Origin: Enterovibrio sp. JCM 19048
Lineage (GTDB): Bacteria > Pseudomonadota > Gammaproteobacteria > Enterobacterales > Vibrionaceae
Direction of reading: 5' to 3'
Assembly (NCBI GenBank): GCA_001310415.1
Contig: BAXE01000004.1
Location: 1-64,000, forward strand
Length of the DNA: 64,000 nt
Below, in pieces: positions 10,191 through 20,496 of this stretch. The notes beneath the pieces were generated by a model. It was not told the DNA's origin. It did no database searches and was given only the letters and a program-made list of their open reading frames with translations. The first letter of the stretch is position 1. The number at the start of each line of letters is the position of its first letter. The position numbers were made by a program, and so were the translations under genes.

Positions 10191-11219
10191 ATGTTGAAAA
10201 GGCATAGTTTATTGCTTATCCCGCTTGTGGCGACAGCCGCGGGTGTTCAGGCAGAGGCATTTACGCCAAACGGATCCGCGAGTGTGACACAGACGTTTTA
10301 TGGTGATGCGGGAGACTATGACACGAAGGGTGGCCATAGTAACGTCGATGTTCTGTATAATTTTACCCCGGATATCAGCCTGGAGCTGGAGTGGGACAGG
10401 GCGTGGAACCTATACACTTACACAGGTGCAGACAACCAATACGACAATAGCTACAGCAATCCACAGGCAACGTTGTCATTCAATCAAAGCAGCCTGTTTG
10501 GCAGCAAAGCAACCGGTGTTACTTCGCTGAACATCCAAAATCACAATGTGTTTGATGGCACGAAAACATCGTATGTACTTCTGCAGCAAACCATTGGCTT
10601 TGCAGACTATTTTGACCAGTCTGGCCCAGTTTCTATCAGTGAGTTGTCCATTGAACCGACTTACATTTATGGTTGGAATACCGATGGCCCATCAGGCTCT
10701 GTAAACACAGCAGCAATTTCCCTGTTATCGACCATCCAATTGCCTGCAAACTTCAGCATCACCCTTAATGGTTATCTGTTCAGGGACTGGTATAGCGGTG
10801 ACTTTGTTCTCTCCGGTGAGGGTAATCAGGAGTACAAGAGCGCCAACTTTTTCATGCTGATGGCGTGGCTGCAATACTCTTCAACGCTGCATAAGTTCTC
10901 AGAAAATGACAGCCTTGATTTTAGCTTCGTTGGTGGTCTTGACCCATACATTGCTTCGAATCGACGGGCGTCTTGGAGTCCATTCCTACTCGGTGATGAG
11001 ATCTATGAGTGGAACCAGCCAACCCAGATGAACGGCAATTACAAAAACACGTATGTGCTGTTTGCCTTACCTGAAGTGACCTATACCTACAACTTCAACA
11101 AAGATCTCTCTTTGAATGTATTTGCTGGTGTGAAGTATTCCAACCAGGTGTGGGGTGACAATGAAAAAGACTGGGAATGGCAACCACAGGGTGGTTTAGG
11201 GCTGAGTTATAATTTCTGA
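10191..11219 (+). CDS. Outer-membrane beta-barrel protein, porin-like, in the chitoporin position
   Basis: Intact, 342 residues. A typical signal peptide (MLKRHSLLLIPLVATAAGVQAEA) precedes a chain of alternating hydrophobic and aromatic strands rich in Tyr, Trp and Asn, ending in LGLSYNF with the C-terminal Phe recognised by the BAM machinery. GAGAGG precedes the ATG. In E. coli the gene between glnS and fur is the chitoporin chiP, and the upstream cluster is chitin-related, so oligosaccharide uptake is a reasonable inference. The sequence does not look like the OprD-type ChiP I know; it is closer in character to small monomeric sugar channels. The substrate cannot be stated. Confidence 0.7.
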   Translation: MLKRHSLLLIPLVATAAGVQAEAFTPNGSASVTQTFYGDAGDYDTKGGHSNVDVLYNFTPDISLELEWDRAWNLYTYTGADNQYDNSYSNPQATLSFNQSSLFGSKATGVTSLNIQNHNVFDGTKTSYVLLQQTIGFADYFDQSGPVSISELSIEPTYIYGWNTDGPSGSVNTAAISLLSTIQLPANFSITLNGYLFRDWYSGDFVLSGEGNQEYKSANFFMLMAWLQYSSTLHKFSENDSLDFSFVGGLDPYIASNRRASWSPFLLGDEIYEWNQPTQMNGNYKNTYVLFALPEVTYTYNFNKDLSLNVFAGVKYSNQVWGDNEKDWEWQPQGGLGLSYNF

Positions 11220-11234
11220 TTAAAGCCCAAAGTA

Positions 11235-11264
11235 AAAAGGTCCGCTATCGTGCGGACCTTTTTT
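11235..11264 (+). terminator. Rho-independent terminator
   Basis: AAAAGGTCCGC / GCGGACCTTTT forms an 11-bp stem with a TATCGT loop and ends in T residues. It ends the barrel gene. Confidence 0.88.
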
Positions 11265-11327
11265 ATATCGGACTTTTGATGGATTCTCTGAAAGCCATGT
11301 GAGCAACAGCCTTCAGACAATCTGGTT

Positions 11328-11771
11328 TCAAGCGTCGTGAAGACTTGGGTCTTCCTTGCAGTCACCATCAAGCAGTGGCCGTAAAGGTAAAGGCTATGGT
11401 TAGTCAGGCGTACGTTGTATTTGCTGGCAATTTCTTTTTGGCGTTTGTTCGATGACATCATCACGAAATTCAATCACCTTTCCACAATCCAGACATACCA
11501 GGTGGTCATGGTGTTGCTGGGTTGCCAGCTCAAATACCGATTTACCACCTTCAAAATGATGGCGGGTGACGATACCTGCATCGTCAAATTGGTTGAGTAC
11601 GCGATAAACCGTTGCCAGACCGATTTCTTCACCAATATCGAGCAATTTCTTGTAGAGATCTTCGGCGCTGGTGTGTTGGCAGTCCGGCTCTTGCAACACT
11701 TCTAAGATTTTCAAGCGAGGCAGTGTGACTTTCAGACCTGCGTCTTTGAGGGCCTTGTTGTTATCTGACAT
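11328..11771 (-). CDS. fur: Ferric uptake regulator Fur (two compensating frameshifts)
   Basis: Iron-sensing repressor. The start MSDNNKALKDAGLKVTLPRL at 11771 is the DNA-binding domain; the metal sites are in HHFEGGKSVFEL, QQHHDHLVCLDCGKVIEF and the distal HCLDGDCKED region. The frame breaks near 11447 (one extra A in CAACGCC, so EQ should continue RQKEIASKYNVRL) and again near 11383 (one base lost after YGHC, restoring DGDCKEDPSLHDA). The insertion and the deletion cancel, so the span of 444 nt gives 147 residues, standard for Vibrionaceae Fur. Between the breaks the sequence reads in another frame. Confidence 0.95.
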
Positions 11772-11963
11772 CCGGTTCTTCCTACGTGATTTCTTTTCCC
11801 TGTGTCATGGGAGGCGGGAAAAATTGATAGCTAGCGTAACAAATGTGGATAGTCGCCGCCAGTATCACCGGATAAATATCTGACCTAATTGGTTGGTTTT
11901 GCGGCTTGTTGTCGCAATGTAAAAATGGCACCATTGACTGGTATGACCAGAAAGGAATCAATC

Positions 11964-12443
11964 GTGTACAAATACTACAAGCCAGGAATAGTCAAATTCG
12001 CGCTAAATTGCTGGCCACCATTTTGGGGGGCAGGGATACGAATCACGAACATCAGCGATGATTTTCGCTATGTGAAAGTCCGCCTAAAACTGCGCTGGTG
12101 GAACAAAAACGCCAACCGTACTCAGTATGGCGGCAGTATCTTCTCAATGACGGATCCAACTTACGCCCTGATGCTGATGGGGATCCTGGGTGAACGTTAC
12201 TACGTGTGGGACAAGGAAGCGGATATTAATTTTATCAAACCGGGCGCGACGGATTTGTTTGCGGAGTTTGTGATTTCTGAAGAAGTGATTGGTTCGATAG
12301 TGAAAGCTACGGCTTCCGGTGACAAGGTATTTCCGGAGTTTGTCGTCAATGTGCAGGATGCCAATGGCGAAGTGGTGAGCCGGATCCGGCGTGTGTTGTA
12401 TGTGCGTAAAAAACCAAAATACAGAAATGAAACGGATACATAA
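11964..12443 (+). CDS. DUF4442 hotdog-fold protein (thioesterase-like)
   Basis: Intact, 159 residues from GTG 11964, chosen because AAAGGA (11951-11956) lies 7 nt upstream; an ATG at 11940 would add eight residues. The protein begins MYKYYKPGIVKFALNCWPPF and continues GAGIRITNISDDFRYVKVRLKL, the pattern of the DUF4442/PaaI-like hotdog family, some members of which are acyl-CoA thioesterases. A substrate cannot be assigned. It reads divergently from fur and convergently with fldA, sharing a terminator with it. Confidence 0.75.
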   Translation: MYKYYKPGIVKFALNCWPPFWGAGIRITNISDDFRYVKVRLKLRWWNKNANRTQYGGSIFSMTDPTYALMLMGILGERYYVWDKEADINFIKPGATDLFAEFVISEEVIGSIVKATASGDKVFPEFVVNVQDANGEVVSRIRRVLYVRKKPKYRNETDT

Positions 12444-12470
12444 AAAAACGCGCCAATCGGCGCGTTTTTT
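12443..12470. terminator. Bidirectional terminator between the DUF4442 gene and fldA
   Basis: AAAAAACGCGCC / GGCGCGTTTTTT with an AATC loop has A and T tracts on both sides, so it can serve both converging genes. Confidence 0.88.
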
Positions 12471-12481
12471 CAAATGCTTGC

Positions 12482-13008
12482 TTAGCCTTCCAGCTCTGCC
12501 AGGCACATTTCTTCGTAGACCTGGTTCACCCATTTTTCTACACGTGCTGCAGTCAGTTCAGGCTGGCGGTCTTCGTCGATGCACAGACCAACGAAGTTGT
12601 TGTCATCAACCAGCGCTTTAGACGCTTCAAATTCGTAACCTTCGGTAGACCAGTTACCGATAATGGTGCCGCCTTTGGTTTCCACGATATCGCGGATAGT
12701 ACCCATGGCATCACAGAAGTACTCTGCGTAGTCTTCCTGATCGCCACAACCAAAGATCGCAACCAGCTTGGTTGAGAAATCAATTTGCTCAAGCTCTGGG
12801 AAGAAGTCATCCCAGTCACACTGTGCTTCGCCGTAGTACCAAGTTGGGATGCCCAGCAGAAGGAGATCGAAGTTGTCGATATCTTCTTTGCTGCTCTTCG
12901 CGATGTCCTGAACATGGACCATCTGCTTACCCAGTTGTTTTTGAATCATCTTGCGATAGCTTCAGTGTTACCTGTATCGCTACCAAAGAAGAGACCTACG
13001 CTCGCCAT
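12482..13008 (-). CDS. fldA: Flavodoxin FldA (one frameshift)
   Basis: Small FMN electron carrier for MetH, BioB and IspG/H-type enzymes. MASVGLFFGSDTGNTEAIA starts at 13008 and includes the FMN phosphate loop; the rest, from MIQKQLGKQMVHV, includes GIPTWYYGEAQCDWDDF and FGCGDQEDYAEYFCDAM. The frame breaks near 12951: GCAAGATG should be GCAAAGATG, one A lost. Repair gives 175 residues. Often iron-linked through Fur, whose gene is close by. Confidence 0.95.
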
Positions 13009-13123
13009 ATAGAAAATACCTATTCGTGTTAGTCGCGCTGCTATGATTGCAGCCTAAAATCTAAAGTTTAGAAGAAGGATACACCTTCTTGCTGTTTGGA
13101 TTCAGGGGCGGTGTTATTAACCG

Positions 13124-13345
13124 TCAGCCAATGCCTACGCCTTCCCAGAAAAGCTGGATCACGCCTTTAGTGACGAAACCGGCACAGCCGAGAAATAACA
13201 CTAGCCAGACAATACGTCGACCGAAGGGCGGAACATTGCCTTCGTTAAGCACATCCTTGATAGCCATACCGATAAAAAAGAAGATGCCTGCAAACAATAA
13301 GTCCAGACCAATCTTCTCGAGCAGTTCAAAGTGCTCGGCCAGCAT
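13124..13345 (-). CDS. DUF2788 small membrane protein
   Basis: 73 residues from ATG 13345, which has GGAGG five bases upstream (an in-frame ATG at 13357 lacks one). Two membrane helices: IGLDLLFAGIFFFIGMAI and IVWLVLFLGCAGFVTKGV. Matches the DUF2788 family found beside fldA and ybfF in vibrios. Function unknown. It lies upstream of fldA in the same direction, 115 nt apart. Confidence 0.8.
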   Translation of the reverse strand: MLAEHFELLEKIGLDLLFAGIFFFIGMAIKDVLNEGNVPPFGRRIVWLVLFLGCAGFVTKGVIQLFWEGVGIG

Positions 13346-13404
13346 TTCCGCCTCCATTCGGAACCACAATTCGCGCGCACTATAGCACAACTGACAGGTG
13401 ACTG

Positions 13405-14178
13405 TTAACGCTCTGAGTTTGTTAAAAAGCGGATGATCACACGTGCAACTGTCTCCGGCTTTTCAGCGTGTAGCCAATGTCCGGTATTTGCCACAACATG
13501 GGCTTTCGCTTTGGGAAACTGCCGCTCAATAGCGGTGCGGTGTGGTGCATCAATGTAGTCTGAATTGCCACCTTTGAGGAAAAGGGTAGGGCCGCTGTAA
13601 ACCCCGGCTTCGGGCCAACCGGTAATGTCGAGATAGCCAGCTTCAAGTGCCTTGATATTGAAGCGCCAGTCGAAGGTGCCATCATCTGTTTTCGCCAGTG
13701 ACTTCAGTAAAAACTGGCGTACGCCAGGTTCTTCGATGTGCTCAGCGAGAATGCTTTCAGCCTCTTTCCGGTTTTGGATGGGCTGATTTGCAGAGGCGTT
13801 GAGACCAGCAAAAACGTCGTCATGTCGGCGTACTTGGTACGCGACAGGCGCGATATCCATAACCACCAGAGATTTCACTTTTTCAGGATGGCGCTGGGCC
13901 AGCATCATCGCGACCTTTCCGCCCATGGAGTGGCCGATGAGGGTCACTTCATTCAGGGACTGTTGGTCTAAAAAAGCGTTAACAGCGTCTGCCTGTGACA
14001 GGTAATCGACGTTGTCTGTTCTGTCTGAAAGGCCATGATTGGGCAGATCGATTTGGTAAACGGTGTAATGTTCAGCCAATACCTTGGCCAGTCCGCCGAG
14101 GTTGTCCAAGCTGCCAAACAGGCCGTGGATCAACACCAGAGGTTGCCCCTCTCCCTGGATCTTGTAATTCAAATGCAC
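13405..14178 (-). CDS. ybfF: Alpha/beta-fold esterase YbfF
   Basis: Serine esterase, 257 residues from GTG 14178; longer in-frame starts would run into the seqA promoter and add unrelated residues. The oxyanion region LVLIHGLFGSLDNLG is followed by the nucleophile elbow IGHSMGGKVAM, the acidic region GGNSDYI and the catalytic His in NTGHWLHAEKP. Intact. It sits between a DUF2788 gene and divergent seqA, as in E. coli. The natural substrate is not known; E. coli YbfF acts on short acyl esters. Confidence 0.9.
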   Translation of the reverse strand: MHLNYKIQGEGQPLVLIHGLFGSLDNLGGLAKVLAEHYTVYQIDLPNHGLSDRTDNVDYLSQADAVNAFLDQQSLNEVTLIGHSMGGKVAMMLAQRHPEKVKSLVVMDIAPVAYQVRRHDDVFAGLNASANQPIQNRKEAESILAEHIEEPGVRQFLLKSLAKTDDGTFDWRFNIKALEAGYLDITGWPEAGVYSGPTLFLKGGNSDYIDAPHRTAIERQFPKAKAHVVANTGHWLHAEKPETVARVIIRFLTNSER

Positions 14179-14360
14179 CGGAAATTGCTCTTGGTTGTAA
14201 CGAATCGCTCCAGTATATCGATCCTTACGGTTGCTCAAAACCATGTATTGATCACGAAGCCGGTTATTCTCACTGAAACCAGCATCTTGAGGTGGCTCGG
14301 GTACCCCTAACTCTGTATAATCCCTGCGTTGAATTGTAATTAGGACACGATGATCGAACG

Positions 14361-14906
14361 ATGAAGACGATTGAGGTTGATGAAGAGCTATACCGGTATA
14401 TTGCCAGCCAAACTCAGCACATTGGTGAAAGCGCATCTGACATTCTGCGCCGCTTGCTGATGGCACCTCAGGTGGAGCAACAACCCCTTACGACGTTGAC
14501 ACCAAGCCCTAAAGTACAGGGAATTGTCGTCAGTAAAGATGCAGGTCATATTGACGGTGTTGATCGTGTTAAAGAAATGCGCTCGCTATTGATCTCTGAC
14601 GAATTTGCGGCACAAGAGAAAGCCATTGGTCGCTTTATGTTGGTGTTGTCTGCCCTTTATCGTATCGACGGCACTGCATTTGCGGAAGCAACAGCACTCA
14701 AAGGTCGTACCCGCGTCTATTTTGCGGATAATGAGCAAACACTGCTGGAAAGTGGCAAGACCACTAAGCCGAAACACATTCCAGGCACACCATTTTGGGT
14801 TATTACTAACACCAATACTGGCCGTAAGCGTCAGATGGTTGAGCAACTGATGAACAAAATGGGTTTCTCGGCAGACATCACTGAAAAAGTGGTTGGCGAA
14901 ATCTGA
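14361..14906 (+). CDS. seqA: Replication initiation negative modulator SeqA
   Basis: Binds hemimethylated GATC and sequesters new origins. Intact, 181 residues. The N-terminal multimerisation segment MKTIEVDEELYRYIASQTQHIG is followed by the DNA-binding domain, with GRTRVYFA and GTPFWVITNTNTGRKRQMV. Just upstream of pgm, as in enterics, with a 118-nt gap. Confidence 0.96.
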   Translation: MKTIEVDEELYRYIASQTQHIGESASDILRRLLMAPQVEQQPLTTLTPSPKVQGIVVSKDAGHIDGVDRVKEMRSLLISDEFAAQEKAIGRFMLVLSALYRIDGTAFAEATALKGRTRVYFADNEQTLLESGKTTKPKHIPGTPFWVITNTNTGRKRQMVEQLMNKMGFSADITEKVVGEI

Positions 14907-15024
14907 TCGCGACGCTAACGGTGTATGTGCGCTCCCCATTTACAATATTGAATTCCAAGAGGCCCGTCCAAGACGAGCCTCTTTCTGTTTCTAGCATTTA
15001 ATTTTCCTGAAAGGACGCAATGTC

Positions 15025-16670
15025 ATGGCAAGTCATGAACGTGCAGGGCAAAGAGCCCAGCAGCAAGATCTGCACAATATCCCACTGTTGGTGGCGAACT
15101 ACTTTCAACTGACTCCTGATCCGCAAAACCCGGCGCACAAAGTGGAGTTTGGTACTTCCGGGCACCGTGGTTGCGCCGATAAATCAACGTTTAACCAGCA
15201 TCACATTGAGGCGATTGCCCAGGCAATTGCCGAGCTGCGCCTGCAGCAAGGGATCACGGGGCCACTGTTTGTGGGTAAAGATACCCATGCATTGTCAGAA
15301 CCCGCTTTCTGCTCAGTTGTAGAAGTGCTGGTGGCGAATGGCGTCTCGGTCGTCGCGCAAAAAGAAGGTGGGTACACACCAACGCCAGGGATTTCCCACG
15401 CTATTTTGACCCACAACAAGGCCAACAGCAGCAAAGCTGACGGTATTGTTATTACGCCTTCACACAACCCTCCACAAGATGGTGGTATCAAATACAACCC
15501 ACCTCATGGTGGCCCGGCAGAAGGTGAATTGACCAAAGCCATTGAAGAGCGTGCCAATGCACTGATTGCTGGTGGTTTGACTGACGTTCGCCGTATCTCT
15601 TTTGCTGACGCAGTGGCGAGCGATCTGTTCATTGAGCAGGATTTGGTCATGCCTTACGTTGAAGATCTGGCAAATGTAGTCGATATGGCGGCTATTAAAA
15701 AAGCTGGCCTGCATATTGGCGTAGATCCGCTAGGTGGATCAGGGATCGACTACTGGAAAGCGATTGCAGCGCACTATGAACTGGATATCACGCTGGTGAA
15801 CGATGACGTGGATCCATCATTCCGCTTCATGTCTCTGGACAAAGACGGCGTGATCCGCATGGATTGTTCCTCTCCATCAGCGATGGCGGGGCTGCTGGCC
15901 TACAAAGACCAGTACGATTTGGCTTTTGGTAATGACCCTGACTTTGACCGTCATGGTATTGTTACCCCTGCAGGCCTGATGAACCTAATCACTACCTGGC
16001 AGTATGTATCGACTATTTGTACCAGCACCGTCCGCAATGGGGCGAGGGTGTAGGTGTAGGTAAGACACTGGTTTCCAGTGCAATTATCGACAAAGTTGTA
16101 GCAAACCTGGGCCGCAACCTGTGCGAAGTTCCAGTTGGCTTCAAATGGTTTGTGGACGGTCTGTATACGGGTGAGATTGGTTTTGGTGGCGAGGAGAGCG
16201 CAGGCGCATCATTCCTGCGTCTGGACGGTACACCTTGGGCGACAGATAAAGACGGTATTTTGTTGTGTCTGCTGGCGGCTGAGATCACCGCTGTAACGGG
16301 CAAAAATCCACAGCAATATTACGACGAACTGGCTGCCAAGTTTGGTGCTTCAAGCTACGCGCGTCTGCAAGCGGTTGCCAATGGTGCGCAAAAAGCGATA
16401 TTGAGCAAGCTATCTGCTGAAATGGTCACGGCTGAAACGCTGGCGGGTGATGCTATCACAGCGAAACTGACTCATGCGCCGGGTAATGGTCAGGCGATCG
16501 GTGGTCTGAAAGTCTGTACGGAATTTGGCTGGTTTGCGGCTCGTCCTTCCGGTACTGAAGAGATTTATAAAATCTACTGTGAAAGCTTTAAAGGGGATGA
16601 GCATTTGGCGCTTATCCAGGAAGAAGCGCAGAAGATTGTCAGCGACGTATTTACGGCCGCAGGCCTGTAA
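15025..16670 (+). CDS. pgm: Phosphoglucomutase, alpha-D-glucose type (one frameshift)
   Basis: Interconverts glucose-1-phosphate and glucose-6-phosphate. The active-site phosphoserine lies in [14 protein letters not shown], the metal loop in [10 protein letters not shown], the sugar loop in [10 protein letters not shown], and the phosphate site in [19 protein letters not shown] precedes the ATG. The frame breaks near 15984, where GLMN should continue as [10 protein letters not shown] has become CC. Repair gives 548 residues (E. coli 546). Ends in a strong terminator. Confidence 0.95.
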
Positions 16671-16682
16671 ATTCTCTCTCGA

Positions 16683-16709
16683 AAACACCGCTCCGGCGGT
16701 GTTTTTTTT
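16683..16709 (+). terminator. Rho-independent terminator after pgm
   Basis: AAACACCGC-TCC-GGCGGTGTTT plus a run of T. The converging DUF1853 gene ends a few bases further on. Confidence 0.85.
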
Positions 16710-16712
16710 ATG

Positions 16713-17475
16713 CTAGTCACTGTCAGGCCATGAGTCAGGGACGACGAACCAAAACTGGCCAGAATCATCAATACAATGCAGCGGACGTTTAATGCTTTGA
16801 ATGTCGAGAGGCGAGCACAAGTCTTGCACTGGTGCTGTTATCCACTGGATACGCTGAAGAGGATATAACGTTGGCATGTCAGGAAGTTGCCCAGCAAAGC
16901 ACCACTTGCCAGTACAGCAATGATTGATGATGTTGGTAGGCGTTGAGTCATTCGGTTCATCACACCACAGCCTTGATATAAGCGCCCTTGCAACAATAAT
17001 CGGTGATGGGTAATTTTGAGATCCGGGTATTGGATTTGGAAGCTTCAGTGCGGGTTATCGCCAGTTGATGTGAACACATCTTATGGTACTTTTTTGCCAG
17101 TGAATCCTTTGCATTTGGGCCATACCATTGGGCATCATAGGCGAGGTAGAATTTTACTGCGACTTCCCAGTGTTCTAATTCTCCGGCGGGATTTCGCACG
17201 ATAAAATCAATCGCGCCCAATGTTCTGCCATCCTGAAAAACTTGTATTTCCTCTGCGACCAGTTGGTAGCTTTTACTGTGTTCAATACACAGTCTTATTA
17301 ACCACTGATAGTAGAAGCCAATTCTCTCACTGCCTTCATATTCCGGATAGCTATTGAAAGAAATGGATGTCCAGAAGTCATCCGGGATCTTATGTATGGG
17401 CGGTAATTCAAGCAGATTGGGTTCTCCTAGAATCCATTGAATATCCCGCTTTACCTGCAAGCTGTCTGCAAACAT
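16713..17475 (-). CDS. DUF1853 family protein (two or more frameshifts)
   Basis: The N-terminal 145 residues (MFADSLQVKRDIQWILGEPNLL, then GAIDFIVRNPAGELEHWEVAVKFYL) match DUF1853, a family with a PD-(D/E)XK nuclease-like core (the D...EVAVK pattern is visible); the function is not established. The frame breaks near 17028, after which KSN-YPDLKITHHRLLLQG continues in another frame, and again near 16915-16930, after which CFAGQLPDMPTLYPL leads to the end DSWPDSD at 16713. Total span is about 254 codons. A single-stop annotation would miss the last 90 residues. Confidence 0.7.
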
Positions 17476-17585
17476 TGAAAAACCAGCAAATTGAGTGATA
17501 AAACGAGCTTAACGTAAACGAGGTTCACCTGCATCGCTATGCTGGGTAGAATGGCAAAAACTCTCTGGCTGATTCAGGAAGAACA

Positions 17586-18342
17586 ATGAATAACCTAGAA
17601 CTCGAATCCCTGCTCAATGATTATCTTAAACCTTTGCCATTAAAGATTACTGCCCGAATGGACTTCAGGTAGAAGGCAAGGGGAACGTAAAGAACATTGT
17701 TACGGGGGTGACAGCATCACAAGCACTGATTGATGCGGCAATCGCGCAGAAAGCGGATGCTCTGCTGGTTCATCATGGCTACTTCTGGCGAGGCGAGTCT
17801 GAGCGATCAGGGGTATGAAGTTCAAGCGAATCAAGGCACTTATTGAAAGTGGCATCAACTTGTATGCTTACCATTTACCTTTGGATGTGCACCCTGACGT
17901 GGGAAACAACGCGCAGCTTGGCAAACTGCTTGGCATTAACCAGCTTGGCGGTTTGGAAGCGGGCAATCCAAACTCTGTGGCGGTTTATGGTGAGCTGGAT
18001 ATTCCAATGACAGCAGAGGCGTTTAGCCAGCGGATTGAAGAAGTGTTGGGTCGCAAGCCGTTGTTTATTGATGGCGGCTCAGAGGTGATGATTAAAACAG
18101 TTGGGTGGTGCACCGGTGGTGGTCAGGACTATATTGATTTGGCGGCAAACCGCGGACTGGATGCGTTCATCTCAGGTGAAATTTCCGAACGTACAACCTA
18201 TTCAGCACGAGAGCAGGGTATTCATTATTTCGCGGCGGGTCATCACGCAACCGAACGTTATGGTGTGAAAGCGCTGGGTGAGTGGTTGGCCGGAGAACAC
18301 GGCTTGAACGTGACCTTTATCGATATTGATAATCCGGTTTAG
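17586..18342 (+). CDS. ybgI: Nif3-like dinuclear metal protein YbgI (two frameshifts)
   Basis: Nif3/NIF3L1 family, hexameric dimetal protein, sometimes annotated as GTP cyclohydrolase I type 2; role uncertain. The true start is [16 protein letters not shown] at 17586 after AGGAAGAA. Breaks: near 17645 (an A lost before [13 protein letters not shown]) and near 17802 (a G lost in [13 protein letters not shown]). Metal-ligand regions [19 protein letters not shown] and [12 protein letters not shown] are present. Repair gives 252 residues. Annotation of only the frame starting at 17815 would lose a third of the protein. Confidence 0.9.
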
Positions 18343-18365
18343 CGCGAGATTGCGAGAAATAAAAA

Positions 18366-18390
18366 AACGCCGCAAACATGTTGCGGCGTT
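18366..18390. terminator. Bidirectional terminator between ybgI and gltA
   Basis: AACGCCGCAA / TTGCGGCGTT with a short ACATG loop, and an A tract on the left. It serves the converging ybgI and gltA. Confidence 0.8.
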
Positions 18391-18408
18391 ATTGCATCAA
18401 TCCAGTGA

Positions 18409-19698
18409 TTAGTCGCGGTCTTTCAGCGGCTTGAAGTCACGTTTATCGTAGCCTGTGTACAACTGACGTGGACGACCAATGCGATTTTGCGGATCACCAT
18501 GCATCTCGTTCCAGTGCGCAATCCAGCCAATGGTACGCGACATTGCAAAGATCACGGTAAACATCGACACAGGAATACCGATCGCTTTGAGGATAATGCC
18601 GGAGTAGAAATCTACGTTCGGGTAGAGTTTCTTCTCGATGAAGTAAGGGTCAGAAAGCGCAATTCTTTCCAGCTCCATTGCAACATCCAGCAGCGGGTCA
18701 TTGATCTTCAGCTCATCAAGCACTTCGTGACAAGCTTCATTCATTACCGTAGCACGTGGGTCGTAGTTCTTGTAAACACGGTGACCAAAGCCCATCAAAC
18801 GGAATGGATCATCTTTGTCTTTCGCACGTTCAATGTACTCTGGAATGTTTTCGACAGAACCAATCTCTTCCAGCATCTTCAGACAGGCTTCATTTGCACC
18901 ACCGTGTGCAGGACCCCACAAAGATGCAATACCTGCAGCGATACAGGCAAATGGGTTAGCACCGGAAGAACCAGCCAAACGCACTGTAGACGTCGATGCG
19001 TTTTGTTCGTGGTCTGCATGCAGGGTGAAGATTTTGTCCATAGCACGCGCGACTACAGGGTTTACTTCATACTCTTCTGCAGGCGTTGCGAACATCATGT
19101 GCAGGAAGTTTTCTGCATAATCCAGATCATTACGTGGATAGATGAACGGTTGACCAATCGAGTACTTGTAACACATCGCTGCCAGCGTAGGCATCTTCGA
19201 CAGAAGACGGAACGCAGTGATTTCACGGTGTGTATCGTTGTTGATGTCTAAAGAATCGTGATAGAACGCAGCCAGCGCGCCAACTACACCCACCATGACC
19301 GCCATTGGGTGGGCATCACGACGGAAACCATGGAAGAAGCTCGCGATCTGTTCGTGAACCATGGTGTGACGGGTAACAATGCGACGGAATTCTTCGTATT
19401 GACTGCGGGTTGGGGCTTCCCCATACAACAGGATGTAACAAACTTCCAAATAGTCAGCGTTATTGGCTAGTTGATCAATCGGGTAGCCGCGGTGCAATAA
19501 AACGCCTGCTGTGCCATCAATATATGTAATTTGTGACTCACACGACGCAGTTGCAACGAAACCAGGGTCAAAAGTGAAATATCCATTTGCCCCTAATGCA
19601 CGAACATCGATCACTTCCGGACCGATTGTGCCCCCTTTGATCGGCAGGTCGATTGGCGCTTTCCCTTCGATATGTAGGGTAGCTTTCTTGTCTGCCAT
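18409..19698 (-). CDS. gltA: Citrate synthase, type II
   Basis: Condenses oxaloacetate and acetyl-CoA. Intact, 429 residues from ATG 19698, chosen because AAGGAGAATGTT directly precedes it; an upstream in-frame start at 19728 has no such site. Catalytic residues lie in [20 protein letters not shown] and [14 protein letters not shown], with a third in the [13 protein letters not shown] region. Divergent from sdhCDAB across about 405 nt, the standard gammaproteobacterial arrangement. Confidence 0.97.
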   Translation of the reverse strand: MADKKATLHIEGKAPIDLPIKGGTIGPEVIDVRALGANGYFTFDPGFVATASCESQITYIDGTAGVLLHRGYPIDQLANNADYLEVCYILLYGEAPTRSQYEEFRRIVTRHTMVHEQIASFFHGFRRDAHPMAVMVGVVGALAAFYHDSLDINNDTHREITAFRLLSKMPTLAAMCYKYSIGQPFIYPRNDLDYAENFLHMMFATPAEEYEVNPVVARAMDKIFTLHADHEQNASTSTVRLAGSSGANPFACIAAGIASLWGPAHGGANEACLKMLEEIGSVENIPEYIERAKDKDDPFRLMGFGHRVYKNYDPRATVMNEACHEVLDELKINDPLLDVAMELERIALSDPYFIEKKLYPNVDFYSGIILKAIGIPVSMFTVIFAMSRTIGWIAHWNEMHGDPQNRIGRPRQLYTGYDKRDFKPLKDRD

Positions 19699-20103
19699 AA
19701 CATTCTCCTTTGTTATTTTATAATCCAATCCCGGATATGGACATCGATGTTGTACCGATCGCCGTTGAACTTGTCAAACTGCTCAAGTGAACTTTGTTGG
19801 GTGTGCGCAAGTATCAAATTTGTGTACGCAATAAGTTAATGCTCTGTTTCGGGATTTCCGTCAATTTTATTGGTTTGTGTTTAAATGTTACGGGGCATAT
19901 ACTCTGCGCAGGTCTCTGGATATTACTCAAAGCCGGAGCGTTTCGGGGCTCAAATCGATACTTTCTCTGCGTAAATCGGTTCGTGAATTGCAGTTATAAG
20001 CAAAGGCGGTCGAAAACGTAACTAAAGATGTTGTAGGTCTGGCGCTTTCCGCGAGATGTGATTCCAGAGAGTGTAATAACTATAATTTGCTCAATGGAGC
20101 TGA
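19699..20103. promoter_or_regulatory. Divergent gltA/sdhC control region
   Basis: 405 nt without a gene, AT-rich, between two TCA-cycle units that in relatives respond to ArcA and CRP. GTTAA-like ArcA half-sites occur (for example around 19833 and 19884), but I could not define a convincing full site by eye. Confidence 0.4.
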
Positions 20104-20496
20104 GTGGGCCATATCGTGAAAGTAAAAAAGCCAAGACCGGTAAACCTCGACCTCCAGACCATTCGCTTCCCTATCACAGCGATAGCGTCTATCACGCACC
20201 GAGTATCGGGCGTCATCACCTTTATTTCTGTTGCCATTCTTCTGTGGCTGTTAAGCCTGTCACTATCATCCCAGAGCGGCTTTGAAGCGGCATCTGACAT
20301 CGTTAACAGTTTCTTCGCCAAGTTTGTGTTGTGGGGCATCCTCACCGCATTGGCGTATCACATCGTTGGTGGTATTCGCCACTTGTTGATGGATATGAAG
20401 TATTTCGAAGAGCTTGAGTCAGGTTCACAAAGCGCGCGTGTTGCCTTTGGTATCACTGCTGTGCTTTCTGTATTAGCGGGGATTTTAGTATGGTAG
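20104..20496 (+). CDS. sdhC: Succinate dehydrogenase cytochrome b556 subunit
   Basis: Membrane anchor that binds haem b and quinone. GTG 20104 follows GGAG (20096-20099); a second GTG at 20116 would give [14 protein letters not shown]. The conserved [31 protein letters not shown] and the haem-ligand His in [12 protein letters not shown] are present, with three membrane helices. 130 residues, intact. First gene of sdhCDAB; overlaps sdhD by 7 nt. Confidence 0.95.
   Translation: MGHIVKVKKPRPVNLDLQTIRFPITAIASITHRVSGVITFISVAILLWLLSLSLSSQSGFEAASDIVNSFFAKFVLWGILTALAYHIVGGIRHLLMDMKYFEELESGSQSARVAFGITAVLSVLAGILVW

Noticed and set aside
13072-13090. Inverted repeat AAGAAGG/CCTTCTT between the DUF2788 gene and fldA
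   Set aside because: The stem is weak and has no T tract on either strand, so I could not call a terminator or operator.
20041-20095. CRP site near sdhC (TGTGATTCCAGAGAGTG)
   Set aside because: Only one half-site fits; the symmetric partner is missing.
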